A DNA stretch of 64,000 nt from Dactylellina haptotyla. Lineage: Eukaryota; Ascomycota; Orbiliomycetes; Orbiliales; Orbiliaceae. Numbering within the stretch: position 1 is the stretch's first letter; the number at the start of each line of letters is the position of its first letter. Made by a program: the position numbers and the translations under genes. The stretch spans positions 248,001 through 312,000 of the forward strand of contig CM062379.1 in NCBI GenBank assembly GCA_031310005.1, written 5' to 3'. The notes beneath the pieces were generated by a model that did not search any database, had not been told where the DNA came from, and saw nothing but the letters and a program-made list of their open reading frames with translations. Below are positions 22,602 through 35,109 of this stretch, piece by piece.

Positions 22602-23679
22602 GTTATTGACAAAAAGAAAAACCCCATCGCGAATTGTATTTTGCCAGGGCCGTAGTTGGTGGATCTAGAGGTAGTTGGCTAGGGTCTCCTCCGTTTCTGC
22701 TTGAATAGTTTGTGTCTTAGCTCTGTTCGCTGGATTCTCTCGGTATGCATGGTACCCATGGATGGGTGGATGATGGCCTCCTCGAAGAGGACATGTCCGA
22801 GATGCAAAAATATAGTGCTTTCGAGGTATCAATTAACGAACAGACACCAGCAAACTTGCATGAACAAGGACGAACAAAGCGTTGTTTAATGGAGCCTGAA
22901 TCTTTCGGGTTGGGAGACAGACCTAGACCTGACCTACTTCCAAGGGGAGCGCACTCCGATGCAAGGGTAGTCAACTAACAGACTCGACGCCGCCTCACTG
23001 ACCCTGAGCAGGACCACTTCGGCTTGTCCTGCTTATATCAAAAGGAATTTTGGGACCTGCGAGAGTCTAGGTCAGCATATCACAGAAAACAAGAAACGCA
23101 AGTCATGCCCAAAAAATACTTTTCTCACATTTGTTATCCATTGGGAAGCGGCACTTGGCTCGTTTACCCAGCCTGAGTTAATGCTAGGCAGGTTAACAGC
23201 TCTTCGTATTGACGAGGATTCTCGACATCCTAGACGGGAAGGCAAAGGAGTTCCTCAAGTTTATCATGGCATGCAAGGACATAGGACCGTCATGGCTGTA
23301 GAGGGCTGCTGATGCTTGCCCCTCGGCTTGGATGTGTATAGTAGTGCCATAGTAGTGTCGTCGTGGCCAGCCCAACTTTGATTGGTATCTTGCTTCTTCC
23401 TCCCCAATCGAAAGCGAAAGAGAAACTTTTGTTCACTGGCATTGTACAGCTGTTGCTTTCGAAACAAAAATAATGTTATCAATCCTCAATTGGCGAAGCG
23501 CCGAATAATTAGACGGCACAGCTCCTACTTTTTTAAGTTCAGTACTTTACGATTGATTCCTAAGTGGTTTTCTGAGTCGTCACGATGTACCAGACAGGCA
23601 GGATTCTGGGTCTCATGAGGGACGGGTCAAGCATACCCACCTTTCAACGCGTAAAGTGGACTTAGTGGACTTGGTCGTG

Positions 23680-23706
23680 CACCACCAGCACCAGCACCAG
23701 CACCAC
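23680..23706. repeat. CACCAG hexanucleotide repeat
   Basis: Short tandem CACCAG/CACCAC units. They are not inside any gene I can support. Confidence 0.75.
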
Positions 23707-25815
23707 TTGAAACTTTTACCGGCTGGGGCAATCAAATGCGAGGCCCAGTTTCAAACAGATAAGAAATATCATTTCATCAACTCGGCTGATTTCGATCATG
23801 TTTGCCGCCTTCAGCCAAATAAACGCAAGAAAAAAAAAGAGGGAGAGAGAGTTTTCTGGGCCTCCATGAAAACAAGGGAGAATCGCTGGGTTAGGAGAAA
23901 TCCAACTTGTTGCTAAAGCACCGACTCTGTCTGGGCTCTGTTGGGAGTTTTCGCTTCCATCTTTCCAGCTTTCTTTTTTGAGGGGTGAAGTGCATGTACT
24001 TGGTGTGAAGCTTCAAGGTAGAAAGCGGCGTTGAGGTGGATCGAGCCTGATAATCATCCACTAAGCATTTCGTTTGCAATTGAAACACTTATCGGCTGGC
24101 AGAAAGTCTTAGCTCCGCGAAAACAAAATTTCTGGATTTCAGAAAGTTGTTCGAGGTGCATATTCCCAAACAGCGGTGAGGGATGTAACAACCGTCGCGT
24201 CATACGAACCAGTTCAAAGAAGTTCGGTTGGGTCATCTCGCCGACTGCAAGCCATTGTGGATGTTCCTCGCTCCTCCTGGCATCAGTGACCTCTCGTCAA
24301 GGCTTGGGGTCTCCTTTACATGTAGCATGTCGACATTGCTTTTAACATGGATCCGCTGTTGGCGAGGGGCAAGCCGACCTGGGCTGGGGAACTGGGGCTC
24401 GATCATGTGAACTGTGAACCGCTCTCTCGCATGGCTTTCGATGTTCCCATGATTGCACGGCCATTAACCTCTTAAATAATCTTCGAACAGGGAGAGAGGA
24501 AACCCACTTCTCTGCTGCTTGGGCACCTTGCGTGCCGCTTTGCCCGTAAAATCAGGCTGTTCTGGAAGCCCATGTGGAGTGGTTTTCGATGAGGACGGAT
24601 GCGGCGCCAAATGAGCTTTGTGCCTCACAAGCTTGGCATTGCTTGACGACATGTCGTCCCGCTGCGGCAGACACAACACATACATCCGCATCTCGCGGCC
24701 TGCTCCTCACCGTCACTGGACGGGTGCTTTGTCCATCACAGCTCGCAGCGCGCGGTATCCACAGCCAGCTAGTGCTAGGTGCGACGCGAAGTTTTTTTTG
24801 CGCGGGTCTTATGTTTCATCCGTCTTACTTCGAATTTAAAGGCTACTTCTTTCGCATCGTTTTGACTACGTTTGGCGCTGCAAGATAGCCCGCCTAGCCC
24901 AGTACTTCCGCGGATCTACCACGCAGCTTGTCGACGCGAGCCTTCGTTTACGAGCGACATATACACCCAAGAACGGTTATTGGTAGCCATGAGGAATTGA
25001 AGGCACTTTTCAACCCCTATCTCGATGTACAACACTTGTAATTCAGTCAATCTGCTCATGTGCTAACCCGTCAAGTTTCCTGCCCAGCAGCTCCTTCTTT
25101 GGGAAGGCTGTGCTGCGGCTGAAATTCTGCTGGGTCTGCGACCGGCTCAAGGTAAAAATCTGGAGCAAGTGCCCGAAAGAAGAAATGCCGCGCGACTTCA
25201 ACTACTTGCGCATGCCGTTTGAGATGTTCGGAAGCGGAACTAATGGAGATACATCTCCGCCACGAGTTCTGTGACCTTTATAGAAATGATATACACTCGC
25301 TGCGGTTCAGGGCCGTGATAAGGCGCCGAGAATATTAGGGCAGAAAGGAAAATCCTTCAAACTACATTCGAATCTGGAAAAACATTTGAACCGGAAGCCC
25401 TCATTCTATCCGTTTTCTATCGCGTATTACCAGAAATGCAGCAACATTAATGCATTGAGGCTGGATCGTTCCTCCTGGTATACAACGTTGGGTTAGCGAA
25501 TACTAGATAGTAGTATAATCGCAATATCAACAATATTCCTAAAGCTGCCACACGAGACCTGGCCAAAGTACTTTAAAGTTCTGATTTCATAAAGGGACTA
25601 GATAGGAAATTCACAAATTCACCAAAAGCTTATGCAATCTGGAGAACATGGTTCAGAGAATGTTCGGCCGGAATACTTCGAAATATAGAGTTGCAATCGC
25701 TGTGATACGTCTCATATCGTTCGGGCGAGGATGAATCTCCACACCTACATGCACCGTTACCCCTTTCAGTTTATATCTTTTGTAGCTGAGGTCAATTGCT
25801 CTACTTGCACTAAAG

Positions 25816-25820
<5 letters not shown>

Positions 25821-25846
<26 letters not shown>
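25821..25846. repeat. (AT)13 microsatellite
   Basis: Thirteen perfect AT units, about 290 bases upstream of the Nudix gene start. Confidence 0.9.
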
Positions 25847-26132
25847 TGAAATATTGTGTTATCTGTGATATTTATTTGAAATCCCACCGTGGCTATACTG
25901 CATCCAGTCTTAACTAGAGCAGGTCTCTATGACCATGCACGGCTCTAACCCGCGATGTTGGTGACTGTGTTGCTATCATGATTTACCACAGAGTCAACTC
26001 GTCTCGCAACGTCATGACGCCAGATCGAGGCTAGTAAGGACCAGCTCGCGTCTCTACTTGCGCCTTTGTCTCGCAGCCTTGCGTGACCCAACATCTCGAG
26101 AGTCAGGATTCCATCTTTTGATCCTTCTCTCA

Positions 26133-27205
26133 ATGACATACTTCCTTCCTCGCCTTATTCTTCCGTCTATAGCTCAAACAGCCCGCAAAACTCGACTTGC
26201 CTCGATCACGCGTTTCACAAGTGCAACTGGCTTGCCTGTCTTGAGAAAGATGGCTACCACCACCCTTCCCGATATCTATAATTCCGTTCCGCTTACTATA
26301 CCCTCTCATATACGATTAACCCAGGATGAACTCCTTGCTTTTCCTGCGTTCAAATCGTGGATTTCACGCCTGACCTCCTCGCTGCAGGCCGAAAACAATC
26401 CGGATGGTTACCGGCTGCAGGCCATGGAGGTAACCAATGTCGTTCGTTTCGGGAGCACTAAAATCGGGTTTGTTATGCTCAATGCTGTTGTGAAGGATGC
26501 CGATAATGGGATGTCATTACCTGGTGCTGTGCTACTAAGAGGTCCAAGTGGTGTGTATATCGGTCCCAAATTCACTGCACACAACTCGCCAAGGATCAAA
26601 TGACCTGATGCTTTTATCTCATCTTTATAGTCGGGATTTTACCATTGCTCCATCCGAAGAACACTCCGAAAGATAATTTATGGGCAATTTTAACACTTCA
26701 GCCGCGTCTGCCGGGGGCCACAGTATCGATGGCCGAGATACCGGCGGGCATGCTCGACGATCATGGTAGCTTTGTCAGTGCAGCAGCCAAGGAAATAGAA
26801 GAAGAAGTTGGTATCGTAATATCGGAAGACAAATTAATCAACCTATCCGAGCTGGCACTAGAAGGTTCGCCGTTGTTGGATAAAGCCGGCGCAAAGGAGA
26901 GTGTGGGGCTTGCGAATGCGGTGCCTATCGGTGTCGAGCAGACGAATCAGAAGCTTGATGGACTTTTCAGTTCTGCCGGGCTATTAGATGAAATTTTGAC
27001 TTACCACGCCTTTGTGCACGAGGTTGAAGAAGGAGAATTGGATCAATGGAAAGGAAAATTAACAGGTCTTAGAGATAAGGGCGAGCGAATTACCCTGAAG
27101 CTCGTTAAGTTTGATGACCTTTGGAAAACAACAAGAGATACGAAAGCTCTGTGCGCTTGGGGTCTATGGAAAGGATTGAAGGAAGAAGGACGGTTACCAT
27201 ATTAG
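26133..27205 (+). CDS. Nudix hydrolase, ADP-sugar pyrophosphatase type, probably mitochondrial
   Basis: Two exons, 26133..26550 and 26631..27205, 330 residues with the ATG at 26133. Residues 1-39 (MTYFLPRLILPSIAQTARKT onward) are rich in Arg, Ser and Thr and lack acidic residues, as in a mitochondrial presequence. An alternative ATG at 26250 (MATTTLPDIY) would give a cytosolic form; an earlier ATG at 26058 is also in frame but looks less natural. The Nudix box is at about residues 177-201: PAGMLDDHGSF then AAAKEIEEEVGI, with the catalytic EExxEE-like Glu residues present. The one-residue spacing change matches ADP-sugar diphosphatases of the plant NUDX14 kind. It would hydrolyse ADP-ribose or ADP-glucose-like substrates; the exact substrate is inferred. 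Confidence 0.9.
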
Positions 27206-27488
27206 TCAGTAGACTCAAAGGTCTTAATGATAATGAGAGGAATACGCTTAAATTTAAATTCGTGTTCTCTAAAATTCGAAGATATTCTGGATATAGATGT
27301 GCATATATATATGTAGGTGCTTGAAAACAACTAAGAGCAAAACTCATAAAATACTACTTCCGCCACCCGGGTATCCATCCGCGCCTCCCAACGACCTTCC
27401 CATGGTATCATATTCACACAAAAAACGGGTATCATTCACACTATTTACAAAGGATATATATCACTCTGTCATCGCCATATTACAAGTC

Positions 27489-28948
27489 TTACAAAGACTG
27501 CCAAGTAATCGTCAAGGTGGTCGTCCTTCCATCCGAGGTCGTGAAAACAGATAACTGGCTTCCGTCATTTGCATCTCCACTAGTATAGAAGCTGGTCGCA
27601 CTTGCATTGGCCAGTTTTCCACCGGAAGCAGTGAAGGTACCAGCGGAAACGGTTGGACCGCACTGGAACTCCCCGGAGACGATGTCGCAGTTACCCTTGC
27701 TGCTCTTCAAGGTGAATCCGCTGCCGGACGCAGTGGCGGTGTAAGTCGCGCAGGTACCCTTTGTATACCACTTTCCGGTAGAGATCAAACATCCACCTTT
27801 ATCCACGTTCAAGTAACCCTTTCCGCTGAATGGGTCACCCGAACCCCCAGTTGGAGTAGAGGTTGGTCCACCGGTTGTGGTAGTAGTCTTGGTAGTGGTT
27901 GTAGTGCTACCGCCACCACCACCGCCGCTCTTGGGGACGTACTTGATGCCAGTTGCTGGGCATGTGCTCTTCGACCCAATTGGGTTGGCGGCGACATACT
28001 GGCCGGATTGTGCCGATCCGTAGACGTTGTAATGGTACCAGACCTCAGTCAAAACACCGCTCTTGCAGTTTAGGGTAGCCTCCTTGCCATGGGCCTTGAC
28101 AATAGCGGCTTGGAGATCCGCGAGGGCATAGGTCTTGCTTGAGGATGGTGTGATCCCAGCAGAGGCGAGGATGCTGTATGTTGCGAGGTTCTTGAAGAGC
28201 GAGACAGCCTTGTCCGTGTAGTCAACGATATCCTGGCCCTTCTTAGCACCGGGGTAGCAAGGAGGGTCGAAAGTAGAGATGCAAGTGCCGTGCTTATTCC
28301 ATTCTAAACATTCCCAACAATTGAGTCAGAATCTTTTGTCTCGAGTAGCTTTGTTCAGTGAAGGGTATCTCTTACCGTGCTCCCAGAAGCTCTCATCGTT
28401 TCCATCATTGCTCTTCCAGTAGGTATTCATATAGTTCAACAGATCTGTCTTTCCGAATGATTGCAGAACACCAGTGATGTCGGTCGTTTCTCGGGCTTTA
28501 TCGCAGAACTGCTCATAGCTACCATCGCAGTTATCTGGCCACAGGCCATGGAGAGTCCCTACACATGGTTGTTAGTTCATTACATCAGGACAAGCTTTAT
28601 GAAGTAAAAGAACCCTACAAGAGTCAACTGGCCCAACGGAAGGGTTGGTATCCCAGAACTGTGTAAGAAGAAGCTGGCCACCCGGTGAGTTGAAGCAACA
28701 TAGATTGCTAACAGATGTGGTATTGTGGCAGCCTAGTCAGATTTAGAAAGTTGTTAGTCTTCTTCTCCTTTGACGGTATTGACTCAATAGAGAACCAACG
28801 TACTCAGCTGCGTAGAATCTGCCTTGGAACATGTTGGTCCCGAAGTTGGTAATTCTGGAATTGGGGAACGTTCGCAAAATATGTTCAAAGGCACCGCGGC
28901 CGCAAGTGGAAGGGCCACGGAGAGTGGAACCAGAATTCGAGAGTACAT
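27489..28948 (-). CDS. rny1: Secreted or vacuolar ribonuclease T2 with C-terminal extension
   Basis: Four exons: 28948..28804, 28732..28619, 28558..28376 and 28303..27489, 418 residues. The signal peptide is at residues 1-18 ([18 protein letters not shown]). Both catalytic motifs are intact: LHGLWP with His90, and [11 protein letters not shown] with His147, Glu148 and His152. The pattern of cysteines ([21 protein letters not shown]) fits the disulfides of fungal T2 enzymes. After residue ~280 comes a Gly6 plus Ser/Thr-rich linker, then a ~110-residue C-terminal domain with four cysteines ([28 protein letters not shown]). Yeast Rny1 and its relatives share this layout. The enzyme cleaves RNA outside the cytosol, for nutrient scavenging or stress-induced tRNA cleavage. 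The symbol is by family analogy. Confidence 0.93.
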
Positions 28949-31900
28949 CTTAACAATTGATATTATATCGACCGCCGATCTGTTCGACAAACAGAGTATA
29001 ATAGAATAGGTTGAGCCGGCTCAAATTGATACCTCTGAAGGCTTTCGCGGATGTCCGAGTTAGTTGCTTGACTCTTTTGTCGGGATACGAAAGAGACGCA
29101 TGAAGTCGCGGGGCACTGGGGCTATATATACTACTATTCACAAGAGACTAGAACCCGGATACTCCGAATATCGCATGTCGCACATGTACCCAAGCCAAGA
29201 TGCTATACGCTGGAATAGATGGTTCCAGTCTCACGGCTACATGCAGACCTCAGAGCTCGACGTGGGGACTACCTTCCATATAGTCGCAAGGTCCGGGGTC
29301 TGCAGCCACCCTCGCACGCTGGTGGTATGCAGCAGCCAGTGAGATGCGTAAACGTCCCGCACGCATGTATTTCCTTTTTACGAATTTAGAGTTTCTTTTT
29401 TGATCTTTGTATTGTTAGTACTAGAGAGTCCGAAATGGATTGGTTGGTTTGATCTTTAGCCAATAAATATTATCAATGATTTGCAAGTTTACTTTGAGGA
29501 TTATAAGTGTTGCCGTCTTGGGATCAGTCTGTACAAATAGCACCCTCAATTGATCCAATACACTCATCCCATTATGAATTAATCCTTAGAAATTTAATAA
29601 ATTAGAAACTTGAAAATCGAGAATACCATCGTCGCCGCTTTTACCGCTCGCGCGATAGGATGCTTCTGTAATCCCATCTCATTCAAACTTGCCTCGGATC
29701 CATAATCCTGACCCTTGTTCAGGTGCGCAACTCAAAATTCGTCCCATCATGAGTCTGGCATAGTCCCAAGACATCCCATGTCAAACAAAACACTATCCTA
29801 TCACCTTTCAAGAAGCCGCCCATGCGATCAAGCTTTTTAGTCTACGAAATCCCTAGCTGATAGATCTTGCAAAAGACCGGTTTGTTCACTCCAACTCCAC
29901 TCCAGGCTGCCAAGACTCTGTCTCCACTCTCTCCATCGATCAAGATGTTCCTTCCCTGTTTGGAAAGTATCCTCAAGGGGAATGGAGGTAGCTGATATCA
30001 ATTGGGAGTCGGTTGGTCAGGGTGCGTAAGATGTTAGTACGTAAGAAACGTCAATATTGCAGCAGGTGCTCAAATTGATTCTCCTAACACATTGCGATAA
30101 AAATAAGAAATCTACAAAACTTTTGCCTTTCGACGAGATTATACGGCGGGCCAAATCTGCAAATCGCATGGCATGAATCTGTGGTTATCATTGGTAGTAG
30201 CCTAATGTGGCAAGTGACAGGCATTCCGGGATATCTCGACCCTCAAGCGCCGCTTCAACTGTTTACCTTCTAATGCTTTTCTAACATGCAACCGAATTAT
30301 CCAGAAGGGAATTGTAGCCTAGCATTAGCGATGAATACTTCTTTGGATTACAAGCTGTCTCGGAATGCATACTTTATGCCTCGGAATAATTGGATCGACA
30401 CATGTATTCCCTTCTAGCCTTTGAGGTCAGTAACGACTCCTCAGCCAATCATCCGCACCTAACCAGGATGTGGGGCATATCGATAGTCAACCTGTCGCAC
30501 CCATTCCTTCCCGCCCGAATAACATAAAATAAAATAAAAAACTGAATCGCACCGTTTCAAGACGACACCAATCCCTTTGCTTGACCGAAGGAATGCAAAC
30601 TGGTCGCCTGTAATTACTCAACATTCGCATTCTATAGCCACAGCGATTAACTCGAGGTTCAGCTTACATCGGCAAAAGATACCTTCGAACCCCTTCCTTG
30701 AAAAATTTAAAATTCTGGAGCGTCGTACAAAAGTACCGTACATACATTCCATTCCATGCCATGCGCCTCATGATGCAACAAACGAAATGCCTATTGCTGA
30801 ACCACCACTGCCACCACCACCTTCTTTCAGCGGTATTCATGCATCGCATCTTTGCCCGCTTTTCTTAAGATAGCCGAACCTGCGTGCGCCTCACGGACGT
30901 GAGATCAGAAACGGCTATATCGGCCTGGTCCCATCAAACCATATGACCATTTGTGCGGCCTGGCCTATTCTAAAAAAACGCCACTAAAAGTTCAAATTCT
31001 ATCTCGGGGTCCATCATGCGATAGCGAAGTCTCCGTATGGAAAGTATTAGAGATAGAAAACGAAATAAATGTTAAGAACGACTTTGTTCCGATATCAAAT
31101 CACCATCTAGAAGCTCCTGCTAGGTAAGGCCTAGTCATGTAACCAGGGTAAGGGGTTTGTATGCAAACGGGGAGGTTGCCTGACCCACCCACCCAAATGG
31201 CTTGGGGTAATCCCTTATGCAAGGTACCGAGGTGAACTCAACGATAAGCTGTATCTGAGAACCAACCAAACACACCTCGTGGTGGATAAAGAAGCTTCGA
31301 AGTTGGCAATTAATGACAAACAATAATGTATTTTTCCAGGTCATGACTAGACGAGAATAATCTCCTTGCTGGATTTTACAGGTTTGAAGCAGATTGCCAA
31401 GAGTAAGATCCTTTCAACACCGGTTTGGACGCTCCACCTTGCTCGCCAGGCCCAACGCTTCACCAGCAACCCACAAGACCGGCAACAACGCATTCCATAG
31501 CTTAAATTTTCTTGCGGGAAGCTTCACGATGGAATTTAAACCTACCCCTCAGTTTAAAACCATGGTAAACGAGCTAGCCTCAAACGCCCAAAGAGGTCAA
31601 TATAACGGGTACGCGGGCACGGGATCCAGATCGACGCGTCAGAGCTTGGGGGTCGGGACGGTGATCAATGGCCAGCCTGGCGATGTTGGACGTTCCATTC
31701 CTTGATTCGAACCTTCCGAATCCGTCCATGCTTTCTTCTGGCCGATGTATAACAGCGCCAACGCAGTGGTGATATCACATCAGCCCATGCTTGGCTTTTC
31801 ACAGCTGAGATTCTGGAATCCGTGGAAGGTTTGAGGGGGTTCATATTCATTAATGAGGTACATGATGCACGAATGTTATTATCATATTGAACCCCTGCCT

Positions 31901-33227
31901 GCATCATGTCGTAGGCCCTTGGATAGCTGTTTCTTTGCATCGGAAATTCGTCATTGGATCCCGAAGCTGCGCCAGACCATGGCTTTCTCGCCGTTGTTGA
32001 TGGCATCTATATGCAGGTTCAGCTGCATGTCTCATATTTCGGTGTTCTACGTAGGCTTCCACTATGAAGTTCGAAAAGAAACGGATTCGACCGTTCGGTT
32101 AAATAGTTCAATATCTATTCATAGGCGCATTCGCGTGGAAGCAGCCGATCTCCTAGATAACTATTGCTAGTAGAATTCGAATATTTTCGGTCGTTTCCGA
32201 TATTAGATTTGCTATGAGCCCTGGGGAATGATGAACTCCCATGCATATTGTGTCTTTGGTGATATATGGTTGACCATGACCACCATGTAGCCCACATCTA
32301 TGAGTGTTCAGGACAGAAAATCGCTTTCATAAGCAAAGCTACTTCTTCCTGGCCACTTTTCTTTAATTATGGCGCTCGTCAGATCGGCTGATGGTATGCC
32401 AGTGTGATGTTGGCTTGTCTCGTATGTGGTCGGGTCACGGAAGTTGTTGCTCGTCTCGTACCGTATCTAAGTTTCTGTATGCTGCGCTCAGCCACCGGCT
32501 AACGGGGTGGCTGGCTTTAGAACAAACGGGCGGATTTAGTATATATTTTTTTGATTCGCATTTGTACAACTTGTTTTAGCATTACTACCAATAGGACGTT
32601 AGAGCCTCTCCTGGTGGCGAATATAAAGTGGGGGGCAAATATCGAATTTGATCGAGAGGAATACATACAGAATAAGGTTCCAAAATGTCACATTCTCCGC
32701 GAGTTTCCCATTTTTGGTCATTAAAGGTGTGGTGCAGCTATTAAACTCCTTTCTCCGGTTGCTGCAGTCCGTCCTGTCGCCAGGTCTCTTCACGATATTC
32801 TATATGCCATGGGAAGTTAAACGCCTAGTATGAGCTCACAAAAAGCGACTGACAACTCTCTAAATTCTGTTTAGTAAGGATAATAAGCCCTCGTTCTCCA
32901 GCGTGTCTCCATGCTTTGGTTATTACTAAACCGAGCTCACGCATAGAGAAACGGGTAGGGCTGAATGTATTCAAGTTGGTAGTAGGGGCTGATGCCGATT
33001 GGAATCCAGTTCTAGCGGTACCGCTCGTTATTGATTAGAAACCATAAACTTGATCTCCTTTCGTAACCCGATAAGAATATATCTTGAAAAGAACAATTTC
33101 TTCATTTCTTCCAAGTTGGACCATTTCTAGCACTCCGTGCTTCCTGTCTCAGGTAGCAACCGGAATGCCAGACGTATCTGCATCGAACCGGGTATTGGGA
33201 ATATTCCAGGAGAATTGAAAAGGATCG
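28949..33227. other. Gene-poor stretch, about 4.3 kb
   Basis: A TATATATA element on the minus strand near 29122-29130 lies ~175 bases upstream of the RNase start and may be its TATA box. An AAAAT short repeat is at about 30525-30540. Open frames (30577-30873, 31394-31705, 31853-32170) lack domains or clear starts. No RNA gene or transposon is recognised. Sequence downstream of the truncated Zn2Cys6 gene (about 32000-33227) contains no readable continuation of that protein. Confidence 0.5.
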
Positions 33228-34183
33228 TCAATTTTCACGCGGACTTACATGAGCGTCCGCAAACACCGTATTCACCATGATTGGTGGATAGTATTGAATA
33301 TCGTTAGGCTTCCTACCGGCTTGAAGCGTGTCGTAATCTTGGAGGTTCCATGTAGGGTGATGTAAGGTCATGTATGACGATATTAGATGAGAGACTAGCT
33401 CTGTTTCGTTCGGAACTGATGACCATGGCTGCTGGGCCTGCACGGCGTCTGAGTCAATGGAACGGTCCACCAACGATGAATTCCAGGGATTTGCGAGAAA
33501 TCCAGCATCGGTAGTGGCCAAGTCGACTTGCGATGCTTGGTTTACGGAATCTGTGCCACTTGGTGTCTCAAACTGAGGAATCGAGGAGTCAAGTTCGGTC
33601 GGTAGTATCGAATCTACATCCTGACTGATGAACAGGAGAATATCTTCGATGGAGGCTGGCCCTTTGAGCACCTCTAGGACGCGATGTAAGGCTGGCAAGC
33701 TGGCATTCTTGATGTATTCTAGAATCGACTTATATTTGTCGATTTCAGATTGGTTTTGTCGAAGTCTATTCCTGATGACTTCCCGTCGATAGCCCGGTGT
33801 CTCTTCGATGTTGTAAACGCACACAACCCCACTATCTCGACAGTTGGCGCACCGGGGAGTTTCTTCGCTGCACTGATAACATTTGGAAGACAGGAAAGAT
33901 TAACTTTCATCGATTTGCAATCGCTGCGGGATAGCCGAAATCCCTCGGCCTGCGCCGAAAAACTCTAGGCGCCACATTGACTAAAGAGTGGGGGAAAATC
34001 TTGAAATCTGTCAAAGAACACACTTACTTTTGCTTTGAGCTGTTTGCACGAGACACATGCATTCTTCGCACGTGGTTTTCTGGTGGCTTTAGCAACCATC
34101 GCCGGTCGGATGCTACTGGCGCTGGAGCTCGGAAGCAATGTCCGTAGCTGATCCTGTTTTGGTTCCAATCCTACGGGTGGCAT
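33228..34183 (-). CDS. Short Zn2Cys6 transcription factor, apparently truncated
   Basis: Two exons, 34183..34028 and 33872..33228, 266 residues. The DNA-binding domain starts at Cys43: CVSCKQLKAK, intron, CSEETPRCANC, then C six residues later, matching C-X2-C-X6-C-X6-C-X2-C-X6-C. A short helical linker follows (REVIRNRLRQNQ). The C-terminal part reads LISSYMTLHHPTWN and YYPPIMVNTVFADAH, which matches the beginning of the fungal-specific middle homology region of full-length regulators. The protein stops 5 codons later, where relatives continue for some 300 residues. A GTAAGT sits exactly after ADAH, so a lost 3' exon is plausible. It may be a remnant, or a natural short isoform that could act as a competitor. 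The regulated genes are unknown. Confidence 0.7.
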
Positions 34184-35109
34184 TGTTGGAGAAGAGAGAT
34201 ATGGAATGATAGAAAGCTCGCAAGAGCTGAGGCGAGACTTCACTCGAGTTAAGAGGAAAAGAACAACGAATGGATCGTGATGTGGCCCCCTGGTTTGCAA
34301 TTGAATCTTGGCCCACGCTTAATCGACCCCACAGCTTGGACCCTTCCGTTTTAAATCGCCAGTGGTGTTGAAACCCAGCTGTTTTTAATACCAGGAAGCG
34401 TAGGGCGAGGCGAGCCACCCAATTGGTTTGCAGGGATTCAAAACAGACGAAACTTTTGTACGGAATCGGCGGGTCCGCTCTGCGGCGCACGGAGACCAAG
34501 ATCTACCGGCATACCAAGTGCATGAATTTCCAATATTTGAAATATAAATGAGGACAAGAACCAAAAGAAGCTGTCCACAAGATGTGATATCATATGCGGC
34601 CGCATTAAATCTCCTCCAAAGCGAAAGATTTGGAAGCGGGGATTCGTTTGTCCGCTTTCTCTAACCGCTATTAATGAGATCTAGATCTCTCGTGACTCTG
34701 CGCCCCGGAACGTGTTCTGTCCAACATTCTGATGGCGTTTGTGGCAAAATGGCGCACATACCCGCCAGCTCAAGTTCCAGTAATGCGGCCACAATCCTCA
34801 CCGTTCAAGATTAAGCCAAGCTAAACGGCGTCGAACTGACTCGGGGAGGTCTCAAATAATCGTATCGAAAAACGGAAAAATTATGATTCGTTCATCACTC
34901 TCGCCCTGCGTAGCTGTAGAAATTGATCGATCCAGATATCATTTGGAAATTTGTTTCCCTGTTCTCCTGTTGTTTCACATCGAGATATACATTTTATATA
35001 TAAGGAAACATGGTCTCAATATTAGAGCGCTGCAGCAGTTTTACATCATCGACTCCGAAAGCTATTGCCGTCCCTTCAAATCGGGAAATAAATTCATAAT
35101 CGATTAATC
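34184..35109. other. Divergent promoter between two short Zn2Cys6 genes
   Basis: No gene supported. It lies head-to-head between the truncated factor (-) and the small factor (+) and so should drive both. Confidence 0.4.

Larger units (their letters stand above)
21801..26132. other. Gene-poor stretch, about 4.3 kb
   Basis: I can support no gene here. Open frames are short, overlap on both strands and lack domains. It contains a T24 run (22578-22601), a CACCAG repeat (23680-23706) and an (AT)13 tract (25821-25846). The left part is the upstream region of the RING gene, whose 5' UTR may be long. Confidence 0.5.

Noticed and set aside
22578-22640. Poly-T run considered as the tail of a retrotransposed element
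   Set aside because: No target-site duplication, reverse-transcriptase frame or element-like sequence recognised next to it.
31690-31730. T-loop-like GGTTCGAATC on the minus strand, considered as a tRNA
   Set aside because: The flanking bases cannot pair as a T stem, and no matching D or acceptor arms are seen.
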